Assembly (NCBI GenBank): GCA_948470475.1
Contig: OX419338.1
Location: 1,812,444 to 1,876,443, forward strand
Direction of reading: 5' to 3'
DNA length: 64,000 bases
Source of the DNA: Galaxea fascicularis
Lineage: Eukaryota > Cnidaria > Anthozoa > Scleractinia > Euphylliidae
Shown in pieces: positions 22,316 through 32,342 of this stretch. The notes under the pieces are model-generated. The model saw only the letters and a program-made list of their open reading frames with translations, did no database searches and was not told where the DNA came from. Each line of letters starts with the position of its first letter. Positions within the stretch are counted from its first letter, which is position 1. A program made the position numbers and the translations under genes.

Positions 22316-23765
22316 CTAGACTTTTTTAAAACCATATTTTTTCCTAATAGACTGAGTCTCTGAAATTTCCAGCAGCCTAATATGTTCTTTGCTTTTTCCA
22401 ATCTGTCTTTGTAGTTTTGAGATACTGACCACACTCAAAGTGCTTTGACTTTTTTTACTCGACCATTTGAATTTTTTTTCCGGACAAAGTTTAAGATCGT
22501 ATTTTGCTCTTGAGCCAATCCACAAGGCTTCCGATATGCTGCACATATTTCCAAAAACATCTAATAGCCTGAGAGCTTCTTCGAGGGAATGTTCCGAACC
22601 GTCTAATATAAGTGTGGTGTCGTCTGCGTATTTTATACGATTTTATGATCTTATTACTTCTTCGAAAACCTTCTGCCATTATTTCTACTTATTATATCTC
22701 TCAGTTAGTACGTGCGCTGTGATTAGTCAATTTTGCGGGCCGTATTCTACTGTACAGCCCGCTAAGTTTGAAAGTTCCCTTTCCCGCGCTCCTGCATGAT
22801 TAACCTCAGAGATATAACAAATCTTACTAACCTTGTTTTCTCGGTCCATACTGTAAGTTTCGGATCCTCGTTTTTTCCCGTTGATTTATGGCCTGCGCGC
22901 TTTGTGCTTGGGCCATAAGCGAACGGGAAAAAACTCGGTCCATAACTTACAGTACGGACCTCGAACTCGGTTAGTAAGAGGTATAAAACGAACAAATGGG
23001 GCGGCAGGGGACAGCCCTGCCGAACTCCTCAATTAAGTTTGAAGAAATTACTTTCCCATCCATTGTTTAAAATACAGCTTTCTATGTCGAAGTAGAGAAC
23101 ATTAATCCATTGTAATAATTGTGATCCGGAACCAAAAACGTCTTAAGTCCTTTGAATAAAAGACCATTCTGGTGTGTCAAAGGCTTCCTCAAAATCAAGA
23201 AAAAGAAGAAGTCCCGGAATGTTTTTCGCTTTAGTATATTTAATAACATTGTCCATCAATCGAATAAGTTTAGGAAGCACAATTTTAATTTGGTTCGCTA
23301 TGGCTTTAGTCGCAGTCTTATAATCACAATTTAACAGCGTTAACAATCGCCAGTTTTGAACTAAATTGAGCTCGGCAGCCTTTTTGGGTATAAGTTTCAC
23401 GATACCTCGTGTTTGCAATACAGAATGTTTTCCTGTTTGATATGAGCAATTGAGAGCGTTTATAAGAATATCAACCAAATCGTTCCAGAAAACCTTATAA
23501 AATTCACTGGGAAGACCATCTGTTCCAGCGGTTTTATCCGAAGACAGTTTGGCGCATCTAGACATTCCTCCCTGTTGAGCAGTCTTTTGCAAGAGAATTC
23601 TTCTTTTTCATTCAAATGTCTTTTATTTGGTTGTTGGAAAAAGTCTTCAGTGAGGCACTCGTTGTTTATTTTGGAGCTATAGAGGCTTTCATAAAAGGAA
23701 ACACATTCATTCATGTCTTTGTCGGTGAAAACCAAATTGTTCTCATTAGTTTTAATCTGAGTCAT
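22316..23765 (-). pseudogene. LINE ORF2 reverse transcriptase domain
   Basis: Pieces at 23460-23765 and 23143-23592 are read in different frames. The second carries DKTAGTDGLPSEFYKVFW, then GIVKLIPKK, NWRLLTLLNCDYK and FLDFEEAFD, the front of an L1-type RT. YADD and the following helix are at 22316-22630, after the fold-back insertion. The second copy of the locus has Phe for Leu in the RHLNEK stretch. The frame jump and stops mean no intact enzyme. Confidence 0.87.
22688..22979. mobile_element. Fold-back insertion in the RT (right arm)
   Basis: Mirror copy of 299-590; the stem and loop are the same. Its presence in all three copies shows that it predates the duplications. Confidence 0.6.
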
Positions 23766-23829
23766 AGTTCCCTGTTTGCAATGTCTTTTTCAAGAAAAAT
23801 CAAGAAAGTACTTAGTATTTTTCTTGCCT

Positions 23830-24461
23830 TCATTGTACCATCGAGATTTGGATCTGAGAGTAGCTTCTTTCAGTTTGGTATTCAATCAATAGCTCTGATT
23901 CTCCTTTCTTTGTTTCAAGTTCCAACCATACTTTTTGTTTTTGAGAGTCATCTATGTAGATATTTGTAATATCTTTTTCTAAAGTTTCAATTGACTGTTC
24001 GATATTCTCTCGTTCCTGCGTCATTTTCTTTTCCTTAGATGCTCCATATCTCATTGATTCCTCCCTTACTTTCAGTTTTACCATTTCCCAGAGTACAAAC
24101 ATATCCTTCGCATATTCATCCTTAGTTTGTTGTATAATTGATTTGATTTGCTTAACAGCTGCTTCCCATTTGTAATAAAGTCACATACTATGAAGCGTCC
24201 CCCGGGCTCTGAATAAGCTTTAGAAATTTGAAAGTCAAAATTGTTGTTAAAGAGAATGGCAACACCTGCAGTTTTGCTTGAGCCACAGCTAAATAGTACT
24301 TGATATCCCCATTCTGCTCGGCAATCATGCTTATTTTCTTCAGTACAATGAACTTCTTGAAGGAAAAATATTGACATCTTTTTCGAGCGGAGCCAATTAA
24401 ACGTTTCCCGATGATTTGCCTTGTCTCCTAATCCTCGAAGAGACCCTATTTTAAGATCCAT
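23830..24461 (-). pseudogene. LINE ORF2 endonuclease (APE type) and linker
   Basis: The start at 24461 gives MDLKIGSLRGLGDKANHRET, then SIFFLQEVHCT with the metal-binding Glu, WGYQVLFSCGSS and GVAILF. This is the front of an apurinic/apyrimidinic-type endonuclease that would nick target DNA for reverse transcription. The frame ends early (24078). A coiled-coil-like linker (KVREESMRYGASKEKKMTQE, 23830-24102) follows in another frame. The middle and end of the endonuclease are lost. Confidence 0.82.
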
Positions 24462-24872
24462 TTATTTGTTTACTTTGGTTTGTAATATAAATTTCCCTGG
24501 CCATCCATCCCCAAGAGCACTTCTGTGATTGATCAAAGGTGTGAACTACAAAATCAAACAATAAACAAAAACAGGGTCAGAAAATATGCGGACAAAAATA
24601 CACAAAGACAGCAATAAAAACAGCCGTAGGACACAAGGAGTTAAAGTTTGCAATGCTGATTCGTTATGCTTGCGGCCTATCTTCAAAACTCTCCGTTTGC
24701 GTACGCCCTCAATAAGAATTTAAGTTTGATTTTAATAGTGGCTTAAACGTTACACTTTCGCTGTTCTCAAGATTAGTGGCCATCGGATATCTCGAGTTCC
24801 TTGCCAGCAGACCAATACTCACCATTTATGTATAGTTTGTCTGGTTGGTTCCTTCGAGCTTGTTTCAGTGTT

Positions 24873-25166
24873 TCAAGTTGTACTTTTTGCCTTTTGACGA
24901 TCTTGGTGGAGGGTCGTCTTTGAATATTTGGTATTTTGTGCCTTGTAAAATCGATGACCCGGCGCCAATATTTCCTCGCAATCTTTATAACGTAAAAAGT
25001 GGGCTAGTATGGGTCGCAGTCCTCCGTTCCTTCCCTTGCCTATTCGGTGAACCCGCTGAATCTCAGCAGTCTCTTGCATCTTTGTAACCAAGATCACGTT
25101 CCAAAAACTGTCGAAGCACTTCATTGGTATCTTCTTGTTGATCTGCTGATATCTTTCTCTCCCCAA
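24873..25166 (-). pseudogene. LINE ORF1 (L1-type RNA-binding protein), C-terminal part
   Basis: Reads EIQRVHRIGKGRNGGLRP, then ILAHFLRYKDCEEILAPG, the conserved core of L1 ORF1 proteins. Just upstream (about 25090-25150) the expected EDTNEVLRQFLERDLGYKDA block is present in another frame, so a frameshift splits the gene. In the second copy the codon for Gln in EIQRV is TAG. The N-terminal coiled coil is not recognisable. Confidence 0.8.
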
Positions 25167-25490
25167 TATTCATGAATTTACTATTCTCGCGTCAATGTTA
25201 TCGAAGGGCAAAGGTGCAGTCTGCTTACATTCGAACAAGTAACTAACTTTATTTAACCAGAAGCAGTGTATTGTACACAGTGCAACGTCGTAAACTAACG
25301 TTCTTAGTGTGGTGTCCATTTTGTAAACATTGTGTAGTAATTCTTAAATAAAAACTTATAATAAAAAAGGAAAACTTTATTTAACCCGGGTAGCCGATTC
25401 AGCTACGTTGCTACTTTAAAGGCTGTCGTCAAAGCTTGGTTTGATTGGCACTGCCCTTGACCAATTTTGATCCTTTGTGTGTGTGATTAG

Positions 25491-25841
25491 TTGAAGAAGA
25501 ACAAACAGTCGGAAAAAACTGTTAGAGTTTACACTTTTTACAGTAAACTGCCACAAAGTCTACAATGTGGCCAATCCTCTGTGTCTGCGTACTTTACTTT
25601 TAATTGGGAAGTACCAAAGGCCTATGGTTTGGGGATTTACCAACAAAGCTTGGCACAGGGGTCCTTGGATGTAGAACCAATTTCAGTCGCCTCCTACTGG
25701 GTACAGGAGACCCTCCGTGTGCAAGACACTAGAAAAACTGTCCCCAGCTACTACATCGAGTCACAGCCGTATTGTGGTATAGGACCATTTATCGAAGCCT
25801 TGGCACTAAACTTCAAAGTGCTCGTCCACAGCCACCAGTAA
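25491..25841 (+). CDS. Unidentified 116-codon open frame
   Basis: An uninterrupted frame, identical in protein in both copies, just upstream of the LINE on the opposite strand. It has no family resemblance, signal peptide or transmembrane segment that I can identify. It contains TFYSKLPQSLQCGQSS and a Gly/Pro/Tyr-rich second half. No clear splice sites bound it. It may be chance or part of a repeat. Confidence 0.2.
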   Translation: MKKNKQSEKTVRVYTFYSKLPQSLQCGQSSVSAYFTFNWEVPKAYGLGIYQQSLAQGSLDVEPISVASYWVQETLRVQDTRKTVPSYYIESQPYCGIGPFIEALALNFKVLVHSHQ

Positions 25842-26860
25842 TTAAGCAAACTAATGTTTTAAATAAATCAGTTACATGAAACAAGTAGCACTTTCTCAAG
25901 AGCAAACAGAAAATTAAAAGAACTGGTCACACTGGAGACAGCACACAAAACACCATAAGAGCAAATCAAACTCGGAAAATAAAATTAATTAAAAACCACA
26001 AAAAAATTAAAGCGATGCCCTGGGGACTAATGATGAAAGAACCTCTCACCCCTCCCTCTCCAAGAAGAGAAAGGGAAAGAGTGCAAGTTCAACCCATTTA
26101 ACTTCACTCCACAAGAGAGAGAACGAAAAGGAGAATTCGGACTCCCAAGCTATCCCTAAGAAAACGGAAACAGAACTAGTGGGAGTTCTTTGCACTGAGA
26201 ACAAGAAGGATTAACTGTATCAATTCTCATTTCTATTACTTTCTTTGTGCATTAGTTTAGAGAATTTGGGGTAATATCAACATAACCTCTGGCTGATAAG
26301 TTTGTCCAGTCACCTGGACAATATATTGAGAGGGTTGGGCTTACCTGTAAATGCCTTGTTTTTTGTACTTTCATCACTTCCGTCAAAATGGTTTCAGTAA
26401 CCCTGTAAACTTTTGGAAGGAAGAAGAGTTGCTTGGGAGAATGTTGAAAATAAGGGATAAGTGGGTAATATTGAAAGTGGTTCAAACATTAAATTTTAAG
26501 TAAATAATTAGATCAAGCCCAGACCGTCCTCCAACACAACAACGTGCCTCTTTCACCATTAAGAGACTATAATTTATGTGTATACCTTTTTACCTTTGTT
26601 TCAATCTCGATTCACCCCATTTTCTCCCAATTTCACATCTACCAACCCCTTACTTTAAGAAGAAATATGCTAATCACTTCTGAGAGTTCAAGGGTCAACC
26701 CTAGTAGTATTGCATAACAAAGCAGTTAGTACGACAACGCATCAATATTCCTCCCTCCCTAAAAAAACTTCACAACATATGAATAAATTACTTCTTTACA
26801 CATGCAACAAATGAATTTCTCCTAAATTTGTACATACATTAATAGTTATCTTTCCAGTAT
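25842..26860. other. No feature recognised
   Basis: Purine- and AT-rich sequence without a supported gene. The 17-mer ACATATGAATAAATTAC occurs at about 26775 and again at 27054, directly before the minisatellite. The equivalent stretch is 50815-51834. Confidence 0.5.
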
Positions 26861-26994
26861 GTCTCCCTCCTCTTAAAAGCGAGTCTAAGTGCGAAGTTTT
26901 TGTGATGGTAATTAGTTCTACTTTACATATGAATGAAAACTAATTTTCATAACAAAAACTTCGCACTTAGCCTCGCTTTGAAAAGGAGCCAGAC
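26861..26994. mobile_element. Fold-back MITE with about 55-bp inverted arms
   Basis: The left arm GTCTCCCTCCTCTTAAAAGC pairs with GCTTTGAAAAGGAGCCAGAC. Internally TAAGTGCGAAGTTTTTGT pairs with ACAAAAACTTCGCACTTA, then AATTAGTT with AACTAATT. The loop is about 20 nt (TCTACTTTACATATGAATGA). Flanking AT on both sides may be a 2-bp target duplication. It ends 84 bp before the 55-bp array. Confidence 0.85.
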
Positions 26995-27078
26995 ATGAAC
27001 TCGGAAATGGCCTATTTATCCGTCCTTAAACATAAAAAAACTGTCACCAATTCACATATGAATAAATTACCCCGGAAG

Positions 27079-29142
27079 GGAGGGTTGGGAGTACCTCCCA
27101 CCCTCCCTCTCCCACTCTGCCGAGTGGAAGAGGGGAGGGTTGGGAGTACCTCCCACCCTCCCTCTCCCACTCTGCCGAGTGGAAGAGGGGAGGGTTGGGA
27201 GTACCTCCCACCCTCCCTCTCCCACTCTGCCGAGTGGAAGAGGGGAGGGTTGGGAGTACCTCCCACCCTCCCTCTCCCACTCTGCCGAGTGGAAGAGGGG
27301 AGGGTTGGGAGTACCTCCCACCCTCCCTCTCCCACTCTGCCGAGTGGAAGAGGGGAGGGTTGGGAGTACCTCCCACCCTCCCTCTCCCACTCTGCCGAGT
27401 GGAAGAGGGGAGGGTTGGGAGTACCTCCCACCCTCCCTCTCCCACTCTGCCGAGTGGAAGAGGGGAGGGTTGGGAGTACCTCCCACCCTCCCTCTCCCAC
27501 TCTGCCGAGTGGAAGAGGGGAGGGTTGGGAGTACCTCCCACTCTGCCGAGTGGAAGAGGGGAGGGTTGGGAGTACCTCCCACCCTCCCTCTCCCACTCTG
27601 CCGAGTGGAAGAGGGGAGGGTTGGGAGTACCTCCCACCCTCCCTCTCCCACTCTGCCGAGTGGAAGAGGGGAGGGTTGGGAGTACCTCCCACCCTCCCTC
27701 TCCCACTCTGCCGAGTGGAAGAGGGGAGGGTTGGGAGTACCTCCCACCCTCCCTCTCCCACTCTGCCGAGTGGAAGAGGGGAGGGTTGGGAGTACCTCCC
27801 ACCCTCCCTCTCCCACTCTGCCGAGTGGAAGAGGGGAGGGTTGGGAGTACCTCCCACCCTCCCTCTCCCACTCTGCCGAGTGGAAGAGGGGAGGGTTGGG
27901 AGTACCTCCCACCCTCCCTCTCCCACTCTGCCGAGTGGAAGAGGGGAGGGTTGGGAGTACCTCCCACCCTCCCTCTCCCACTCTGCCGAGTGGAAGAGGG
28001 GAGGGTTGGGAGTACCTCCCACCCTCCCTCTCCCACTCTGCCGAGTGGAAGAGGGGAGGGTTGGGAGTACCTCCCACCCTCCCTCTCCCACTCTGCCGAG
28101 TGGAAGAGGGGAGGGTTGGGAGTACCTCCCACCCTCCCTCTCCCACTCTGCCGAGTGGAAGAGGGGAGGGTTGGGAGTACCTCCCACCCTCCCTCTCCCA
28201 CTCTGCCGAGTGGAAGAGGGGAGGGTTGGGAGTACCTCCCACCCTCCCTCTCCCACTCTGCCGAGTGGAAGAGGGGAGGGTTGGGAGTACCTCCCACCCT
28301 CCCTCTCCCACTCTGCCGAGTGGAAGAGGGGAGGGTTGGGAGTACCTCCCACCCTCCCTCTCCCACTCTGCCGAGTGGAAGAGGGGAGGGTTGGGAGTAC
28401 CTCCCACCCTCCCTCTCCCACTCTGCCGAGTGGAAGAGGGGAGGGTTGGGAGTACCTCCCACCCTCCCTCTCCCACTCTGCCGAGTGGAAGAGGGGAGGG
28501 TTGGGAGTACCTCCCACCCTCCCTCTCCCACTCTGCCGAGTGGAAGAGGGGAGGGTTGGGAGTACCTCCCACCCTCCCTCTCCCACTCTGCCGAGTGGAA
28601 GAGGGGAGGGTTGGGAGTACCTCCCACCCTCCCTCTCCCACTCTGCCGAGTGGAAGAGGGGAGGGTTGGGAGTACCTCCCACCCTCCCTCTCCCACTCTG
28701 CCGAGTGGAAGAGGGGAGGGTTGGGAGTACCTCCCACCCTCCCTCTCCCACTCTGCCGAGTGGAAGAGGGGAGGGTTGGGAGTACCTCCCACCCTCCCTC
28801 TCCCACTCTGCCGAGTGGAAGAGGGGAGGGTTGGGAGTACCTCCCACCCTCCCTCTCCCACTCTGCCGAGTGGAAGAGGGGAGGGTTGGGAGTACCTCCC
28901 ACCCTCCCTCTCCCACTCTGCCGAGTGGAAGAGGGGAGGGTTGGGAGTACCTCCCACCCTCCCTCTCCCACTCTGCCGAGTGGAAGAGGGGAGGGTTGGG
29001 AGTACCTCCCACCCTCCCTCTCCCACTCTGCCGAGTGGAAGAGGGGAGGGTTGGGAGTACCTCCCACCCTCCCTCTCCCACTCTGCCGAGTGGAAGAGGG
29101 GAGGGTTGGGAGTACCTCCCACCCTCCCTCGCCCACTCTGCC
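27079..29142. repeat. 55-bp minisatellite, about 38 units (first copy)
   Basis: An almost perfect tandem array with a 55-bp period. Each unit runs GGAGGGTTGGGAGTACCTCC, then CACCCTCCCTCTCCCACTCT, then GCCGAGTGGAAGAGG. One unit near 27540 lacks 14 bp, and the last is cut short with a T to G change (CCCTCGCCC). No unit contains a stop codon on either strand, and 55 is not a multiple of 3, so all six frames stay open for more than 2 kb. The resulting 670-750 codon frames are a by-product. The minus strand carries GGGAGAGGGAGGGTGGG, a canonical G-quadruplex motif, once per full unit. Two hairpins fold per unit (GGGAG/CTCCC and CCACTC/GAGTGG). Confidence 0.97.
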
Positions 29143-31485
29143 CTCCCTCTTGTAATCATTACTTTTTGTACTCTTCCCTTTTTTTATATTCTCCATCCCA
29201 ACTTAAGTATTTTTACTTTTTTAAGTTAACAAGGAGACAGAGAAGTTTGCCGCGTTTTGTTGCGGCACTTTATTCTTTCTTTGACTGTAATGTGAAGGGT
29301 TGGTGTTTTTTATTTGCCATCTTTTGTTTTTTTTTACTTTATTTTTTAATACATATTCTAGATATAAGAGTCATTTCGTGTTCTGAAGCTAATAAATATC
29401 TTATGTTTAATCTTTTATTAAATTCTGAGAAGAGCTTTACATTTGTCTTTCTGATTTAAATCTACATATTTGGTATTGCATTTTTGACACATTCGAGTCT
29501 AAAATATCGGGAATTGTCCTGTATCGGGCGTATGAATTACTAGAAATATTGCTAGTTTTTGTGAAAGTTTATTTCCGACTTTATTGTCAGTTTTACAGCA
29601 TGGTTCAATTGTAACTAATTGGGGTGTTTTTACTCGTTTGAACAGGAACCTTGAAATTTCGTGTGCCACTTATGAAAAAGTATTTTAAGGCCTATGAAGT
29701 CTTTTCCAAAATGAATAAAGAACGTGTTGTTATTTGAAAATTTTGAGTGTCAAGTTTCAAAATAATAAATTATAGGCTATCGAGTCATTTTCACAATCAG
29801 TGCTTTTATTTGAAAGTTTGTACTGCTACTTTGAAAATTAGCTTCGTGAGGAAAAAAATTAGTTCGTAAGCAAAACGGAAGAAAATAAGGAAAAATACTT
29901 TTTGTTCCATTTGAATCTATCTTATGGTAGTGTCCCATGAAGACGATTTTTTTTTCATAATTTTCTCGCTGGTAGTTAGTCTGTTGTTGGAAAAGCCACT
30001 ATATTCGAATTTGAGTTTGTTCACTTACCTTGTTGTCTTCGGGGGTGTCACAAACATCGCTGCAGTGCTACGACTAAAATAGTTGTTAACTATAGTACTA
30101 TTTATGCCAAATTTTCTCTCTCTCTCTCCTCTCTCCTGTCCAGACTTCGGCAACTTTCCTCTTTGTCGTTGGTAGTTAGTCTAGAACACATAGGAGTTTA
30201 AAACTAATGCGCTAGGATCTCTTGTATTGTTGCATTATTCAATCGTTTAGATGACGAAGACCTCAGGAAAGTAAGAATTACATCTATGAAAAAAAAAGTT
30301 AGAATCCTGATACCTTCTCGCGAGAAGGGGAAAGAAAGTATCGCAAATTATCACCTAAAGCAGAAATTTAAAGTAATACGCCTGAAACTCTTATTTTGCA
30401 TTTATATATTTGCAATCTTGAATGCATGTTTTAGACGACGACGACCCAAAAATACTGTAATGGTTAAATCATTGCGATCTCTAAGTGTAAGATGATTCCG
30501 AAACCTTTTACGAGAAAAAAAGTCTAGTACCGTGAAATAAAAACCTTTTGGCAAAACGTTTCGTAAGTGCACTTTGGCTTTAGCCGAGTTTAGATTGTGG
30601 AAACAGAATTTAGTGGGAACGCACGAAAAACGAAATAGATTCGTAAAAACCTATTAACGAGAAGAAGAAACTATTAAGTAGCACAAAATAAAAGTTTTGG
30701 TAAAAAATGTTCTATTTGGTTTTTGGTTTTAGCCGAGCCTGGATTGTGAAAACAGAACTCGATAGCACTGCTGGAAAATTTCAACAAGAATGAAACGTGC
30801 GCAAAATATTTCCTAATTTCGTTGCAGAATTGTAAGTTCCGTTGCTGTTCATGCGAAGAAATAGATTTTAGTACTGAGAAGTAATATTTACAAATTCAAA
30901 GTGAAAAATTAATGGAATAAACGGCTTGAGGTTCTGTTGTGGCACAAGTAAATTCAAGGTTCCTTAATTCATCAGGGTAGAGACCAAACTCTATTAGTTC
31001 TTCGATCAAAGCTGTAATTCTTAAATGCTTGTGAATTGTATGCTGTTACCCTTTGAACCTCTTCGCTTTCTGTAATCATTATGGGAAAGCCTCTTAGAAA
31101 TTATAAGTACAGTCTTTTGCCGGCTGGCAAACAGGTTAAAACAACTCGGCCGTATCTCAATTAAGGTGGTATTGTAGTTGTACAGCTTCAGCGTGTCCCT
31201 GGAATACTTGACAGATTACACTTTACTGCTGATCTTCACTGCTCATTTCCTTGGCTTGTCCAAGATCCAACCGGATCGATCATGTCTTAGCGACTTCCAG
31301 TTCAACCTGTAGACAGAAAATTAGAAGCGTTTCAATTATGTACGATCTGACAGATGCATTGTTACAGAGTCAAGTTATGTATACAAGAAACAAGGTTTCT
31401 GCCGAAAAAAAGATCCGACAGTTGACGGTTTCAGGTTATATTCGTCATCCAGTCACTATTATTTGAAAACACATCAAAGCAGGAC
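29143..31485. other. AT-rich stretch, no gene recognised
   Basis: It holds T-rich tracts and short open frames. One weak exon candidate is at 30029-30059 (minus). A TCTC repeat lies at about 30116-30127. GGTAGTTAGTCT occurs twice (29972 and 30170). Equivalent to about 52331-54673. Confidence 0.5.
30029..30059 (-). CDS. Weak exon candidate with strong donor
   Basis: On the minus strand an acceptor-like CACTGCAG precedes CGATGTTTGTGACACC, and the exon ends ACAAG before GTAAGTGA, a near-consensus donor. An ATG at 30055-30057 would start MFVTPPKTT. It is preserved at 53217-53247. It is too short to test further. Confidence 0.2.
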
Positions 31486-31569
31486 CTAAAACCATCTATA
31501 CCATCGCGGGCCTATGGTATTGGCATGGTCCGCTACACTTTTTTCGATGTTCATTTCTAAAGAGCACAC
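31486..31569 (-). CDS. Candidate terminal exon of an unidentified host gene
   Basis: A pyrimidine-rich acceptor (CTTTCTTATTTCAG) is followed by 27 codons starting VCSLEMNIEKSVADH and ending RWYRWF, then TAG. The phase-0 start is compatible with the exon at 33995-34084 upstream on the same strand. I do not recognise the protein. A second frame also stays open for most of the exon, which lowers confidence. It is unchanged at 54674-54757. Confidence 0.3.
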   Translation of the reverse strand: MCSLEMNIEKSVADHANTIGPRWYRWF

Positions 31570-32302
31570 CTGAAATAAGAAAGGCACTCTTAAAATAAAG
31601 AGCCTCCGGGCATATTTACAGCGGCTCGCATAATTCGCTTGGGTTGAACAAAATTTGACAGCATAATTAAGGTCTCTGAGCCAACTCATTCATGCATAAC
31701 TGAAGACAAAAGTTAGGATTTGTGAAAGCAACGGCGTCACGCTCCCAGCGATCCTTTTAAAACTTGTAAGATATATTTTTCTCCAATTGAAATTAAGGTA
31801 AAGCTCTATGGAACTCAAAGTAGAAAGATACAATTCTTATGAATAATCGGCAGTAGAATGAAATTGAAAGATATGGAGATCTATTTTGAGCTGTTTAAAC
31901 CCTCCGCGATTGAGAGAGGTACGGTAGACATCCCCATTCTTTTGCCTGGTTTGGCATGGCCGAAGGAAGTTTTCCTGATGACCTTTGCTACGCAAATTTT
32001 CGAGGCCAACTCGCGTAAGTTCTGAATGTCTTCTCCATGAAATTTCTAAAGGTATATCTCGTCAAGATACATTGATTTGAAAGGCTGTTACTCCAAACTA
32101 TCGACTTGCAATAACCCTGGCCTGTATTACCTCGCGTCGACAGCAGAATTTAGGTTAACCATTGCTAACTTCTTCTTTTGTGTGTACTTGTATCAGTGAA
32201 TCACGGAGACAGCATTTGCGCATACCTTATTGAGTTTGTGGTCACTTAATAAGTCACTGAAGCCTGGCAAAATCTCGTTTTGGCACGCGGGTCACTTTTT
32301 AG

Positions 32303-32342
32303 GCGGGCCAGGACCACCTCACGAGGTGGTCTCGGTCCGCCT
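32303..32342. repeat. GC-rich palindrome
   Basis: GACCACCTC and GAGGTGGTC form a 9-bp perfect stem with a 2-nt loop, inside an outer GGCGGGCC/GGTCCGCC pairing. It probably belongs to a dispersed repeat (the surrounding 32280-32420 is unusually GC-rich). The second copy is at about 55491-55530. Confidence 0.7.

Larger units (their letters stand above)
14058..23277. repeat. Right arm of the giant inverted repeat
   Basis: Reverse complement of 1-10087. Unlike the left arm it carries the roughly 617-bp block at 17819-18435 and lacks the 1449-bp insertion. It also lacks about 36 bp near 18516 that both other copies keep. Homology with the post-gap copy begins at 16523. The sequence continues without interruption past 23277 into the LINE 5' half, the part that lies beyond the window start for the left arm. 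Confidence 0.95.
21118..25200 (-). mobile_element. Degenerate L1-type LINE, nearly full length
   Basis: Read on the minus strand from about 25200 down: ORF1, endonuclease, linker, reverse transcriptase, C-terminal CCHC. The order and spacing are those of a two-ORF L1-type element of about 4 kb. Frameshifts, stops and the fold-back insertion at 22688-22979 make it inactive. The exact 5' and 3' ends are not defined; no poly(A) tail or target duplication was found. Confidence 0.8.

Noticed and set aside
27079..29142. CRISPR-like array
   Set aside because: Units are tandem and identical with no variable spacers, and the context is eukaryotic.
26995..29459. Six very long open frames (670-754 codons) on both strands
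   Set aside because: They come from a stop-free 55-bp tandem unit, read through in every frame; there is no coding signature and the array length is unstable between copies.
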